Assembly (NCBI GenBank): GCA_002699585.1 | Contig: PABP01000038.1 | Coordinates: 744,001-808,000 of the forward strand | Direction of reading: 5' to 3' | Length of the DNA stretch: 64,000 nucleotides | Source: Anaerolineaceae bacterium | GTDB lineage: Bacteria; Chloroflexota; Anaerolineae; Aggregatilineales; Phototrophicaceae | In this document: positions 8,293 to 18,341 of the stretch, in pieces | How the letters are laid out: the number at the start of each line of letters is the position of its first letter | Position numbering within the stretch: position 1 is the first letter of the stretch | Made by a program: the position numbers and the translations under genes | The notes under the pieces: model-generated | Database searches by the model: none | What the model was told of the DNA's origin: nothing | The model's input: the letters and a program-made list of their open reading frames with translations, nothing else

Positions 8293-9678
8293 ATGACCCA
8301 ACGGCTGCATATTCAACCCATCATAGCTGTCTTTGCTGTGCTGATAACGGCACTGGCCCTATTCGCTGGGTCGATTGCTGCACAAGATAGCAATGCCAGC
8401 GTCATCGATATGTGGGAGGGGCTTAACGTGCGCTCTGCACCGGATGGCGGCGCCAGCGTCATTGGGGAACTAGCAGGCCGGACACCTGTGACGATCCTCA
8501 CCCGGACGCGGGATAATGCCTGGTTCCAGGTGCAGATGCCTGATGGCCAGCTCGGTTGGGCAGCAGCGGGTTACTTTGACCTCAAGGTAGAAATCTGGCA
8601 GATTCCAATAGAAGGCGCAAGCCAGCCCGTAGACGAACCTCAACCCGATCAACCATCAGCCGAAGCGCCCGCCCAGGAGCCGATCAGCGTGCCAACCGAT
8701 TTCGAGGCCAATGCATCGGTCGCAGACAGCGCCTATGGCGGCCTGAACCTGCGCGATGACATCAACGGCAGTCGTATTGGGTTACTGGCAGCAGGCACAC
8801 CGCTGACCGTACTCGGCGAAAGCGGCGGTTGGCTGAATGTACAAGCGCCCGATGGTCAAGTCGGCTGGGTATCGGCGCGTTACGTCGATCGTCAGTCCAC
8901 AGGCACGACGAGTAGCGCAACCAGCACAGTCGATGCTGGCGGACCGCTGCCGCGCGGCGTGGCGGCGATTGTCCAGCGTGGACGCCAACTAGGGAACAAC
9001 GCCAACAATTTTTCGCGGGTCGGCGACAGCATCACCGCCTCTGATTTGTTCCTGTATCCGATTGGGCATGGGGCCTACACTCTGGGCGCGTATGGCCACT
9101 TACAGGAAGCCATTAACTTCTTCAGCAGCGACGATAATTCATTTTTGCATCGCCCGATTGCGGCCAATTATGGCTGGACGACTGCCGATGTACTCAATCC
9201 GGCGCAGGCCGATGGCAACCGCTGCCAAGCCGGGCAAACACCGCTGGCCTGTGAATATCGCACGGTGCGGCCTGCTGTCGCGCTCATCATGTTTGGCAGC
9301 AATGACGTTGCCCTGCTCAGCCTGGACCAGTACGCAGCCAACCTCGACCAGATTGTGCAGATCACGATTGGCCAGGGTATCGTTCCTGTGCTGAGCACGA
9401 TCCCACCGCGCAATGGCTATGATGTCGGCGGCATCAACGGTGTGGTACGGAACACAGCCACCCGTTATGGCATTCCACTATGGGACTATCATGGCGTCAT
9501 GGTCGGCTTGCCTAGCAGTGGCCTGAGCGCCGATGGCCTGCATCCGTCAGCACCCGCAGATGGCTTCGCCTATGCGGCCAGCTTCACCGAGGGATTTTTG
9601 CAGTATGGCACCGTTCAGCGCAATTTAGGCGCACTGGAACAACTCTACGCATTGTGGCGCGATGTCCTGGCTGGCTAA
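8293..9678 (+). CDS. Secreted tandem SH3b plus SGNH/GDSL hydrolase
   Basis: 461 residues. An N-terminal signal peptide (about 1-30, ending SIAAQDS) is followed by two bacterial SH3 domains at about 35-97 and 138-197, each with the LNVRSAP/LNLRDD and GWxxARY-type motifs. The C-terminal half is an SGNH hydrolase: RVGDSITAS carries the nucleophilic Ser (block I), MFGSNDVA the block III Asn, and LSADGLHPSAP the block V Asp and His. The protein probably binds cell-wall material and cleaves an ester or acetyl group on it (inference). Its last 17 bases overlap the start of the next gene, indicating translational coupling. Confidence 0.82.
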   Translation: MTQRLHIQPIIAVFAVLITALALFAGSIAAQDSNASVIDMWEGLNVRSAPDGGASVIGELAGRTPVTILTRTRDNAWFQVQMPDGQLGWAAAGYFDLKVEIWQIPIEGASQPVDEPQPDQPSAEAPAQEPISVPTDFEANASVADSAYGGLNLRDDINGSRIGLLAAGTPLTVLGESGGWLNVQAPDGQVGWVSARYVDRQSTGTTSSATSTVDAGGPLPRGVAAIVQRGRQLGNNANNFSRVGDSITASDLFLYPIGHGAYTLGAYGHLQEAINFFSSDDNSFLHRPIAANYGWTTADVLNPAQADGNRCQAGQTPLACEYRTVRPAVALIMFGSNDVALLSLDQYAANLDQIVQITIGQGIVPVLSTIPPRNGYDVGGINGVVRNTATRYGIPLWDYHGVMVGLPSSGLSADGLHPSAPADGFAYAASFTEGFLQYGTVQRNLGALEQLYALWRDVLAG

Positions 9679-11842
9679 ATACGCGCTGCCGCTGTGCATC
9701 CTGCTGTGCTTCGTCGGACTGGCGCTGCATACGGCCTATGTCGTCCCGGCTTTTGAAAATTCCGACGAAGCCGAGCACTTCCTTTATGCACAGACTATCG
9801 CCGCCAATGGGGTGCTGCCGACCATTGTGCCGCGTGACACCCTGAATGATGCAGATTCCGCGCTGGCCCGCTGGAACAACCACGCGCACCATCCACCTCT
9901 ATTCTACCTGAGCGCCGCCGTCATCAGCGGCTTTGATCGTAGGGAGCTAGCGAGCTATCTGCGCACCAACGATTTAATCTTCACACGCGGGGTTACGGCC
10001 AACAATCCCAACAAGTGGCTGCACAGTCCTCAGCCACCGACCGACCAGAGTTTGCTGGCGCTCAACATGGTGCGCTGGCTGAATATCGCTATTGGCATGG
10101 TCACGCTCAGTCTGGTCTATAAAACGGCCTTGATCGCGTTACGCAGTCGCTATGCAGCGGCGCTAGCGATGGGTTTCACGGCGGCGATTCCGACTTTCAT
10201 CAGCATTCACAGCAGCGTAAGCAATGACCCACTGGTGGTCATGCTGTTCAGTGCGGGGTTGTTATGGAGCGTGCGCCTGCTGCATCGTCGCCAATTGACC
10301 CTGCACGATGATCTGCTCATTGGCTTGATAGCCGCCGGGGCCGCCCTCAGCAAATTGACCGGAGCGGCGCTGTGGGCAGTCGTGATCGTTGCGCTGGCGA
10401 TTTCTGTGCTCAAGCAGTGGATTTCGTTGCGGCGTGCTGTGCGAACACTGGCGACAGCACTGGTGATCTTCGCCCTGCTGGCGGGCTGGTGGTATGTCCG
10501 TAACTGGCAGCTCTATGGCGATCCGTTGGCGCTGGATGCGACCGCCGCCATGTGGGGCCGTGACTTCGACGTTGTGGCGACTTCGTTTACACAGGAATTG
10601 CAACGGCTGGCACTGTCCTTCTGGATGATGGTCGGCTACCGTCACGAGCCAATTTTCGCGCCGGATTGGTTTTACGGTGTGGCGGCGGCTGTTGTCGGGC
10701 TGGCCGGATTGGGCATCATCGGACGCAGGCGTGTTCGGCTCAGCATATGGGACGCAAATCTGCTACTGGTAACAATAGCGGTCGTGGTGGCGCTGGTGGC
10801 GATAGGCACAGTCAGCGTCGATATTTCCTATGGTCGCCTGCTGATGCCTGCTATCGGCGCACTGGCTATTTTGCTCGGCTGGGGATTGGCACGTCTGCCC
10901 TGGCGGCTGGGTTCGCTGGTAATGATCGCCTTTTTCATCAGCAGCGGCGTAGTGCTAATCCGCGATTTGCCAATGCACTATCGGCCGCTGGTAGCGATTG
11001 AAGCCCTGCCAAACACCGTCACGCCCGTCGATTGGCAGCTTGATGACCTGGCGATAACGGGCATCGAACTGCATCAGGCGACAATACAACCAGGTGATAT
11101 GCTGACGTTTGATCTGTATTTGCAGGGCAGCAATGCGGCCAATCCGGCCTTGAACGCCACGCTGGTCGATAGCCTGACGGGCGAACCAGTGGGTCAGGTC
11201 GATGTGTTCCCCGGCATGGCCCCCACGGACAGCTTACAAGACAGCACACTCTATCGGGCGACCATCACCCTGCCACTGGATGCCAGCAACAAAGCACTTT
11301 CCCCCAGGGCGCTGTTGCTACAAGTGCGCTGGTACGACGTCGGTAACGCTGAATGGCTGGACTTTACAGTCGGTAACGGCACTCTGGAAGGTGCGGCGCT
11401 ATGGGTCGATACCGACTATGCGCGTCCGCAGTTGGCACAGGTGATGGACATTCAATTTGACGATTTGCTCAAGCTGGCCAGTTATGACATTGACCCAGCA
11501 GAGACCAGCGCTAGCGACGTCATCAGGCTTGATCTAGCATGGGATATACAGGCCCAACCAGACCAAGACATGGTGCTGACTGTTCAACTTTACAATGCAG
11601 AGGGCCAATTTATCAGTCAGTGGGATGGTCCGCTGGCGGGATTGCCTTACTGGCTATGGCGTGATAACTTGAGTGTGATCAACAGCCGTGACATTGCACT
11701 GCCGGAAGAGTTACCCGCTGGTGACTACCAACTGCGCCTGGGCTGGTACGACTTGGATACGCTGACACGCCTGCCCGTTGAGAATGCTCCTCAGCAGGAC
11801 AATTTAGCGATTTTAGAAACGCCACTCACAATCAGACCTTAA
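9662..11842 (+). CDS. GT-C fold (family 39-like) membrane glycosyltransferase
   Basis: 726 residues. The first extracytoplasmic loop has the acidic ENSDEAEHFLYAQ motif (residues about 34-46) expected of ArnT/PMT-like or DUF2142 glycosyltransferases that use polyprenyl-linked sugars, followed by HHPPLFYL. About eleven hydrophobic helices extend to about residue 435. The last 280 residues form a soluble beta-rich domain (for example LRLGWYDLDTLTRLPVE). ATG 9662 lies inside the end of the SH3-SGNH gene, so the two are coupled and probably act on the same surface polymer. The sugar and acceptor cannot be told. Confidence 0.78.
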   Translation: MSWLAKYALPLCILLCFVGLALHTAYVVPAFENSDEAEHFLYAQTIAANGVLPTIVPRDTLNDADSALARWNNHAHHPPLFYLSAAVISGFDRRELASYLRTNDLIFTRGVTANNPNKWLHSPQPPTDQSLLALNMVRWLNIAIGMVTLSLVYKTALIALRSRYAAALAMGFTAAIPTFISIHSSVSNDPLVVMLFSAGLLWSVRLLHRRQLTLHDDLLIGLIAAGAALSKLTGAALWAVVIVALAISVLKQWISLRRAVRTLATALVIFALLAGWWYVRNWQLYGDPLALDATAAMWGRDFDVVATSFTQELQRLALSFWMMVGYRHEPIFAPDWFYGVAAAVVGLAGLGIIGRRRVRLSIWDANLLLVTIAVVVALVAIGTVSVDISYGRLLMPAIGALAILLGWGLARLPWRLGSLVMIAFFISSGVVLIRDLPMHYRPLVAIEALPNTVTPVDWQLDDLAITGIELHQATIQPGDMLTFDLYLQGSNAANPALNATLVDSLTGEPVGQVDVFPGMAPTDSLQDSTLYRATITLPLDASNKALSPRALLLQVRWYDVGNAEWLDFTVGNGTLEGAALWVDTDYARPQLAQVMDIQFDDLLKLASYDIDPAETSASDVIRLDLAWDIQAQPDQDMVLTVQLYNAEGQFISQWDGPLAGLPYWLWRDNLSVINSRDIALPEELPAGDYQLRLGWYDLDTLTRLPVENAPQQDNLAILETPLTIRP

Positions 11843-11920
11843 CAACTGCACCAGTGACCCGACACCAGCACTGCGCTACACTTGGCTGCTATATAGTCAT
11901 CCTACAAAAGAGGCATCCAC

Positions 11921-12724
11921 ATGGAGCTTACAGCAGTTCGCGATATTGTCATCGACATGGCCAAAGAAGCGGGTGCAATCGCACTCGATTATTATCAGCG
12001 TCCGCTTGTTTACAATACGAAGGCCAGCAACTACGACATCGTCACCGAGGGCGATAAAGCCACCGAACTGGCGATTGTCGCGCAGATCAAAAAACATTTT
12101 CCAGGGCACTATATTCATGGTGAAGAAGGCGGCGGCCAGGGCGACCCGAATGCCGAGTATCATTGGTATGTGGACCCCATCGATGGCACAACCAACTATG
12201 CCCATTGCTTCCCCTATTGGTGTACCAGCATCGCCATGACCACACAGGACCGCCAACCCCTGGTGGGCGTGTTGTATGCCCCCGTCATGAATGATCTGTT
12301 TGTGGCGGTCAAAGGCCAGGGCGCAATGCTCAATGGCCAGCCGATCCATGTAGCTGAGCGCGCAGAACTGGCTGAGTGCATTGTCGTCAGCGGCTTCCCC
12401 TATGATCGCAAGACCAACCCGGATAACAATCAAGCGGAGTGGTCAGCGATGGCGCCCTTGGTACGCGGCCTTCGTCGGTTGGGCAGCGCCGCGCTGGACA
12501 TGGCCAATATCGCCGCTGGTCGACTGGATGGGTACTGGGAACGGGGACTACATCCCTGGGATACGCTGGCGGGCGTTTTGCTCATACAGGAAGCGGGTGG
12601 CAAAGTGTCCACCTATTCGGGCGAACCGAACCCCCAAAATACAGAAGAAGGCCGCTACCTGGTCAGCAACGGCCATGTTCACCAAAAGATGGTGGATGTC
12701 TTGATGAGTGCTCGTAAATCCTAG
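11921..12724 (+). CDS. suhB: Inositol monophosphatase family protein
   Basis: 267 residues, the normal length. The metal-dependent phosphatase signature is complete: the GEEGGG motif (Glu about 66-67), DPIDGTTNYAH (about 86-96), and the C-terminal WDTLAGVLLIQEAGG. These bind Mg2+ and the phosphate of inositol-1-phosphate or a related sugar phosphate. Cytosolic. It has its own start 78 bases after the glycosyltransferase, with TATAGT at 11892-11897 as a possible -10 element. It ends convergently with the first cyclase gene, the two stop codons overlapping by 4 bases. The symbol reflects family similarity only; 3'-phosphoadenosine phosphatase activity is an alternative. Confidence 0.85.
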   Translation: MELTAVRDIVIDMAKEAGAIALDYYQRPLVYNTKASNYDIVTEGDKATELAIVAQIKKHFPGHYIHGEEGGGQGDPNAEYHWYVDPIDGTTNYAHCFPYWCTSIAMTTQDRQPLVGVLYAPVMNDLFVAVKGQGAMLNGQPIHVAERAELAECIVVSGFPYDRKTNPDNNQAEWSAMAPLVRGLRRLGSAALDMANIAAGRLDGYWERGLHPWDTLAGVLLIQEAGGKVSTYSGEPNPQNTEEGRYLVSNGHVHQKMVDVLMSARKS

Positions 12725-14526
12725 CTGATGTCACCGAGCAGGTCGCGTAATTCATCGTCCATGAAGAGCGATCCGGTGCCCTTTTTGCGCTTGATGACGC
12801 GGTACATAACTACATCTTCGTAACCGGGTTTAGGACGCGGGATATTATCTGTCGGCTCGCACTCAAAGACGTCACTGATTTCATCATAAACGGCCTGGCT
12901 GATGATGATCTCGCCTTCTGCGGCTTGCTCTTGCAAATATTTACTGATGTCGTAGGCTTCGCCCAGGGCCGCCAGTTCTTTGCGATCGGGCGAACCCACG
13001 TTACCGATCACCGCCGGGCCAACATGCAAGCCAATGCCATAATATAGGCGCTCATTTTCCGGCATGACCTCATGCTGGGCGATTAGATCCAGCCGCAGTT
13101 GCAGCGCCGCGCTCACCGCCCGCACCACATGGTCTTCCTGCGGATTGAACTGCGTGTTCCACATGCCAGTCACGGCATCACCCAGGTATTTATCCGTGAT
13201 GCCCTCAAACAGGCCAATGGCATCGCTGGCAAGGCTCAGGTATTTATTGATGGCCTGCATCAAATCTTCGGGTTCAAGTTCTTCGCTAAAAGTCGTAAAG
13301 CCGCGCACATCGGCGAACATGCAGGTAATTTCGCGTTCCTGCGGCCGCATATCGATGGAACTGGCATCACGGAAGTGATCAAATAGGGCCGAAGGTAAGA
13401 ACAATTTGACTTCTGCTAACTGCGAGGCCAGCCGCTTTTGCTCGGTCAAGTCACTGACGACGATAGTCACACCTGCGTTAGCGCTGTCGGCATCGCGCAG
13501 GGGGCTGAGGGCCACCGTCCAATAGCGCGTGCCTGCACCGGGCAGTTCCACCGTGAGTTCGATGCGCGACTGCTGGCCCTGGCTATGCGCCAATTGCAAA
13601 TTCTCAGTGAAATGCTCTGGTAGCATGGGCAACAGGTCATCCAACGGTCGATTTTCCGCCACGTCGTCATCAGCCAACCCCAGGATCGAGCGCATAGCGG
13701 CATTGACGATCAAGACCTGATTGTCATGATCGACAGTAATGACGCCATTGGCAATCGAACTGAACAGGTTACGCATGCGGTCACGGATGTCAGTGACTTC
13801 AGCCAACCGGATACGCGAGGCTTCAAATAATTGGGCATTTTCAATAGCGACCGCTGCCTGGTCAGCAAAGGCCTTGAGCACGTCCATTTCTTGCTCGCGG
13901 AAGACACCGGGCATAAAGCGGTTGTCGCAATAGGCCACGCCGATGACCTCATCGCGGACCTTAAGCGGTACAGCGACGATACTGCGCAAGTTGTAGCCAG
14001 CAATACTCTGGCTGGAATTATAGCGCTGGTCAGCGGCGGCGTTGTCTGTCAGGATCGCTTCGCCCTTCTCAGCGACATCGCGCACAATCGTCTTGCTGAC
14101 AATGAGTCCCTGGCTGTTATCGAGCTGGGCCTGATCCATGCCACGCGCGGTACGAAATTCCAGTTCGCCTGTGTGTTTGCTCCTGAGGGCGATGTATCCG
14201 CGCTCAGCACGGGTCAGGGCAATGACGGTATCCATCACCTGATTCAACACATCATCGGTACTCAGGGAGGAATTAATCAGCGCGCTGGTATCTGCTAAAG
14301 CGCGCAAGGAACGCAGCTCAACCAGATTATCGACCATCGTACGACTGAGATTATCGACCTGGGATTTGAGCGTGCGTAAATTATCGAGCGACCCCGATGG
14401 CAAACTCATCCCACGCTGACGCAGCAGGTCGCGCTGGGTACGCAAAAGCTGCGTCACATCATCAATTTTTTGAGCGAGCTTGCTCAGCCCTTCCGGCTGT
14501 TTATTCTGATCGGGTGTGTTATTCAT
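12721..14526 (-). CDS. GAF-PAS-class III nucleotide cyclase, C1-like half (metal Asp present, Asn/Arg lost)
   Basis: 601 residues: coiled N-terminus (1-65), GAF domain (about 75-235), PAS-like domain (about 245-365), and class III cyclase domain (about 395-570). Both metal-binding aspartates are present, D406 in FADVRGFT and D450 in KYLGDAVTG. The transition-state Asn and Arg, normally in GDxVNxAxRL, are replaced: the segment is GEAYDISKYLQ, giving D526 and Y530, and the base-specificity position is Ala519. It therefore cannot complete a homodimeric site by the usual chemistry. It sits 65 bases downstream of a paralogue with the opposite losses, and a C1/C2-type heterodimer is the natural inference. 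No membrane segments, so cytosolic. Confidence 0.82.
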   Translation of the reverse strand: MNNTPDQNKQPEGLSKLAQKIDDVTQLLRTQRDLLRQRGMSLPSGSLDNLRTLKSQVDNLSRTMVDNLVELRSLRALADTSALINSSLSTDDVLNQVMDTVIALTRAERGYIALRSKHTGELEFRTARGMDQAQLDNSQGLIVSKTIVRDVAEKGEAILTDNAAADQRYNSSQSIAGYNLRSIVAVPLKVRDEVIGVAYCDNRFMPGVFREQEMDVLKAFADQAAVAIENAQLFEASRIRLAEVTDIRDRMRNLFSSIANGVITVDHDNQVLIVNAAMRSILGLADDDVAENRPLDDLLPMLPEHFTENLQLAHSQGQQSRIELTVELPGAGTRYWTVALSPLRDADSANAGVTIVVSDLTEQKRLASQLAEVKLFLPSALFDHFRDASSIDMRPQEREITCMFADVRGFTTFSEELEPEDLMQAINKYLSLASDAIGLFEGITDKYLGDAVTGMWNTQFNPQEDHVVRAVSAALQLRLDLIAQHEVMPENERLYYGIGLHVGPAVIGNVGSPDRKELAALGEAYDISKYLQEQAAEGEIIISQAVYDEISDVFECEPTDNIPRPKPGYEDVVMYRVIKRKKGTGSLFMDDELRDLLGDIS

Positions 14527-14591
14527 AGCAACCCATTACCTTAAATGGCACATTTCGATGGCATATACGGATGCAGAGGACGTATCCGGCG

Positions 14592-16343
14592 CTAGTCTGC
14601 GGCCGAGACCTCATAAATTTCGATACCTTGTTGGCGGCCCTTCACCTGAATCGTTCCTAACTCGTTAAAGTGCAGGCCATCCTGGGTGGTCAGCAGTTCG
14701 CAAGTGGCTTCACTGACGATGATCTGGCCCATTGCCGCATTTTCTTCCAGCCGCTTGGCCGTGTTGATCGTATCGCCAATAGCAGTGAAGTCGCGGCGGC
14801 TGGGGCTGCCCACGTTACCGAGGGTCGCTACACCGGTATGAATCCCTGCCCGGTAAGGCCAAACCTCCGGGTTGATGCCCTCTTGTTGGTACAAATTGAG
14901 GAAGGCACGGTGCATATCCAGCGCGCAGGCCAACGCCCGGTCGGGGTGATCTTCCGATGGGTTCAGGCGCGTATTGAATAGGGCCATGACTTCGTTACCC
15001 ATGTATTTATCCACGATGCCCCCGTAACGATGCACGCAGTCGGTAGCAGCGCTCAAATATTGGTTGAGCATATCGAGCATTTGACGTGGGCTAACGTGCT
15101 TGAGACTGGCAAACGAACGCGCTTCCACAAACAAGCAGGTGACAATACGGCGTTCCCCACCCAGCGAAATGCGGCTGATCTCATGAATATTGTCGACCAT
15201 CTGCGGCGGCAGGTAGGTCTTGGTGATACGGATTTGCTGCTCTTGTTCGCGCAGGTCGGTGACATCATCCAGCACAACCGCCACACCGCGTGTGGTCTCT
15301 TCGGCATCGCGCAAGGGGCTGAGCTTGATGTTCAGCGCACGGCGACCCTCAGACGTGACGATTTCGCCTTCGATCTGCTGAGCCGCTCCTTCTTCACGAA
15401 TCTGGGCCAGGGCCTGGTCAATATCGGCGGTGATGCGCGGCAGCAAATTGCTCATCGGCTGGCCAATAAAACTCTCCGACTGGAAGTCGAGAATTTGGGT
15501 CGCAGCGCGGTTGATTGTTGTAATCAGATCCTCGGAATTGGTGGCGATGATACCGCTGGCAATCGAGGCGAAGACGCTGTCCATCAATTCCTTGACGCGC
15601 GTAATTTCCCCTAGCAGCAATTGGATACGCTCGAATAGACGCGCATTGGAAATCGCAACGGCGGCGGTATTGGCGAAAGCCGTCAGCGTGCTGCGCTCGC
15701 GGTGGGTAAAGACGCCGGACTGCATGCGGTTATCGACGTAAACCACACCAAGAATATCGTCTTTGTACAGCAGTGGCACACACAAGACCGAGCGCATGTT
15801 CAAGTTGGCGATGCTGACGTTGTCCATCAAACGCTCATCCTGGTAGGCATCATCGGCCAGAAGGGGTTCGCGCTTGGTGATGACTTCCTTGATAATGCTC
15901 GTGCTGACCTCTGGCGTGGCTCCTGGTGCAGTTTGGCCCGTGAGAATTTCCTCGCGGATAATGCGGAAGACGAGCTGCTTTGTTTCTTTGTTGAGCAAAA
16001 TGAGATAGCCACGTTCGGCGCGTGTCAGTGCAATGACCACATCCATCGTGCGTTGGAGGACCGTATCGACATCCAGTTCACTGTTGAGCTGGGTAGACAT
16101 ATCGGCCAGGGCGCGCAACTGGCGCAATTCAGCCTGCTCCTCGACAAAACGATCCGCCAATCCGGCTAAGTCTTTGCCAATGGAATCCAAGGTTGTCATG
16201 ACCATCGGCGGCAGGTTCATGCCGCGTTGCTTGAGGATGGCTTTCTGGTTCTTTAGCGATTCAGTGATGTCTGCTGCAAGCAACTGGCATTTTTGCAAAT
16301 CGCGGATCATGCGCGTTTGCGTTGTCAGTTTGGGTTCCGCCAT
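14592..16343 (-). CDS. GAF-PAS-class III nucleotide cyclase, C2-like half (Asn/Arg present, metal Asp lost)
   Basis: 583 residues from ATG 16343 (MAEPK); an in-frame TTG at 16394 is less likely. Architecture matches the downstream paralogue: coiled start, GAF (about 75-235), PAS-like (about 245-365), cyclase (about 395-570), with long shared stretches such as ELRQLRALADMSTQLNSEL and VIALTRAERGY. Here the metal positions are changed, E407 in LFVEARSF and N450 in KYMGNEVMALF, while the base-binding Lys446, Thr520 and the transition-state N527 and R531 (GDTINTAKRLE) are kept. This is the residue set of a C2 domain. First gene of the pair in transcription order; TATAAT (minus strand, 16385-16380) lies upstream. 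Confidence 0.82.
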   Translation of the reverse strand: MAEPKLTTQTRMIRDLQKCQLLAADITESLKNQKAILKQRGMNLPPMVMTTLDSIGKDLAGLADRFVEEQAELRQLRALADMSTQLNSELDVDTVLQRTMDVVIALTRAERGYLILLNKETKQLVFRIIREEILTGQTAPGATPEVSTSIIKEVITKREPLLADDAYQDERLMDNVSIANLNMRSVLCVPLLYKDDILGVVYVDNRMQSGVFTHRERSTLTAFANTAAVAISNARLFERIQLLLGEITRVKELMDSVFASIASGIIATNSEDLITTINRAATQILDFQSESFIGQPMSNLLPRITADIDQALAQIREEGAAQQIEGEIVTSEGRRALNIKLSPLRDAEETTRGVAVVLDDVTDLREQEQQIRITKTYLPPQMVDNIHEISRISLGGERRIVTCLFVEARSFASLKHVSPRQMLDMLNQYLSAATDCVHRYGGIVDKYMGNEVMALFNTRLNPSEDHPDRALACALDMHRAFLNLYQQEGINPEVWPYRAGIHTGVATLGNVGSPSRRDFTAIGDTINTAKRLEENAAMGQIIVSEATCELLTTQDGLHFNELGTIQVKGRQQGIEIYEVSAAD

Positions 16344-16379
16344 AGGGTTTCGCTCTGTATACCGGGTTAACTTTAGAGC

Positions 16380-16385
16380 ATTATA
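16380..16385 (-). promoter_or_regulatory. Candidate -10 element for the cyclase pair
   Basis: TATAAT on the minus strand 37 bases before the ATG at 16343. No convincing -35 hexamer is seen at the proper distance. One ATCCCAA motif lies further upstream at 16426-16432. Confidence 0.35.
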
Positions 16386-16561
16386 CCCCGACAATCGGCC
16401 AAAGGTGGCTACGTTCGGTTAAATTATCCCAACAACTGGGGGTGATCGCCAATTCTCGCTTGCCTAAATGGGCCAACCTGCGGATGATGGAATCGGTCAT
16501 ATGGCCGTCGGCCTATTTATAAGTCCTTAGTTCGTCCGTACACAGCCGTGAGCATGTCGAT

Positions 16562-18199
16562 ATGTATACCGTTGCCGAAGTTTTATCTCATCCCCTAATG
16601 GAAAATGCGCATATCGTCGCTGGCCACCTTGGGCTGAATCGGCTGATTGCCTGGGTGCATAATGCCGGGACGCCGGATGCACCGGAATGGCTTAACGGTG
16701 GTGAGTTGGTGCTGACGACCATCATCAACATGCCAACTGAACGGGACGAGCAGGTCGATTATGTGCGGCAGATGGCTGACAAAGGCGTCGCGGCACTGGC
16801 GATTTCCACCGGGCGCTACATTGATGCCATCCCGGACTACCTGTGTGCCATCGCTGACGAAACCGACTTTCCATTAATTGAAATCTCTTATCAGGCGCGT
16901 TTCGTCGATATTGCCAAAGCGCTCAATCAGCGCATCTCGCAGGAATCGATGGAACGAGTAGCACAGGCGCTCAGTATTCAGCAGACATTGACGCGGCTGG
17001 TATTGGAAGGCGGCAGCTATCAGGATCTGGCTGATAAACTGGCGGACCTGCTGGAACACAGCATCAGCATCGAAACAGAACGCTTTGAGGCTATCGCCAC
17101 GCGCAATATCGCCGAGGTCGATGAAGCGCGGCGCTACACCCAGATACATGGCCGCACTGATCCACGGCTGGTGCAAGCCTTACGTGACCGAGGCTATCTG
17201 CCACAAATCGAACAGACATTGCGTCCGCGTCACCTGCCGGAAATGCCGGATGTCGGCCTTGAGATGGAGCGCGTGTTGGCCCCGATTGTGGTACATGGCA
17301 GCATCTATGGGTATATGTGGATCATCGCTGATGACCATAGCATCTCTGAAATCGACATGATGGCCATTGAAATCGGCGCGACAATTGCGGCGCTCATGAT
17401 GCTCTATCAGGAGAGCGTACAAAGCGCGGAAGCCAGCGTCAAAGGCAGTTTGCTGTCGCAGCTCATCCAGGGGGATGATACACGCGACACGGTCCTGACC
17501 GGGCAATCGCTGCATTATGGCGTTGACCTACGTGCGCCGTTCCTGATGATGCTCATCGAGCTGCATCAACCCAACAGCGGCCAACAAACCCGTCTGTATC
17601 GCATTGTCAACCAGTGGGTCGCCCAGACGCAGTGGCAAGCGGTGGTTGGTCAGTTCGCTGGACAAATTGTCATTCTGACGGCCCAGGCGGAGGATGTCGT
17701 CAAACAGGCGGAAGCTATCCTGGCGTATCTGCGCAGCCATAACCATGACCTCGATAAGGTGCGCATTGCCATCAGCGGCGTACATCAGGGAGCGATCCAG
17801 GTGCAGCGCGCTTATCAGCAGTGCCAGGATGTGCTCAAAATCAAGCGGCGCTTGCTGCCCAACCAACCGATTGTACAGTTCAGCAACCTGGGTTATCTGC
17901 ACGCGCTATATCAGGCGGGGCCTGCCAGCCTGGAAGACAATCCTCAGGTGCCGATTGTGCGCCGCCTTCTCGACCCAAAATCAGCGGATTTGTTCGCTAC
18001 ACTGGAAGCCTATCTGGATGCAGGCGGCAATGGCGTCAGCACAGCGGAAAGCCTGCACATTCATCGCAGTACGCTCAATTATCGATTGTCGCGCATTGAG
18101 CAACTCTGTGAAGTCAGCTTGCAAGACCCGCAAACACGGACCAACCTGCAAATCGCCCTCAAGCTGCTACGGCTCTTCGATCAACAGGCAGCAAGCTAG
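16562..18199 (+). CDS. PucR-family transcriptional regulator
   Basis: 545 residues. The N-terminal PucR domain (about 1-125) has the typical start TVAEVLSHPLM and ELVLTT segment. A middle region (about 140-300) is followed by a GGDEF-like regulatory domain (about 305-430) without a catalytic motif, and residues about 475-540 are the PucR C-terminal helix-turn-helix (LHIHRSTLNYRLSRIEQL). Members regulate purine, amine or other catabolic genes, usually in response to a small molecule. The gene diverges from the cyclase pair across 218 bases and may share control with it. No catabolic operon adjoins, so its target cannot be stated. Confidence 0.88.
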   Translation: MYTVAEVLSHPLMENAHIVAGHLGLNRLIAWVHNAGTPDAPEWLNGGELVLTTIINMPTERDEQVDYVRQMADKGVAALAISTGRYIDAIPDYLCAIADETDFPLIEISYQARFVDIAKALNQRISQESMERVAQALSIQQTLTRLVLEGGSYQDLADKLADLLEHSISIETERFEAIATRNIAEVDEARRYTQIHGRTDPRLVQALRDRGYLPQIEQTLRPRHLPEMPDVGLEMERVLAPIVVHGSIYGYMWIIADDHSISEIDMMAIEIGATIAALMMLYQESVQSAEASVKGSLLSQLIQGDDTRDTVLTGQSLHYGVDLRAPFLMMLIELHQPNSGQQTRLYRIVNQWVAQTQWQAVVGQFAGQIVILTAQAEDVVKQAEAILAYLRSHNHDLDKVRIAISGVHQGAIQVQRAYQQCQDVLKIKRRLLPNQPIVQFSNLGYLHALYQAGPASLEDNPQVPIVRRLLDPKSADLFATLEAYLDAGGNGVSTAESLHIHRSTLNYRLSRIEQLCEVSLQDPQTRTNLQIALKLLRLFDQQAAS

Positions 18200-18341
18200 G
18201 AAATCGGCTTTTTATAAAGTTAAGCATCAGATAAATGCGCATCTGGCTTGTTTATACAATGCAGACGCTGAGAACACATTATTTTTCATTTGGGAGACTG
18301 ACAATAGATATTATCTAGTGTCTTAGTTGAGGTCGTTTCTC

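Noticed and set aside
13831-14298. 155-codon plus-strand frame inside the cyclase gene
   Set aside because: Antisense of a GAF domain with strong motifs on the other strand; no independent start signal.
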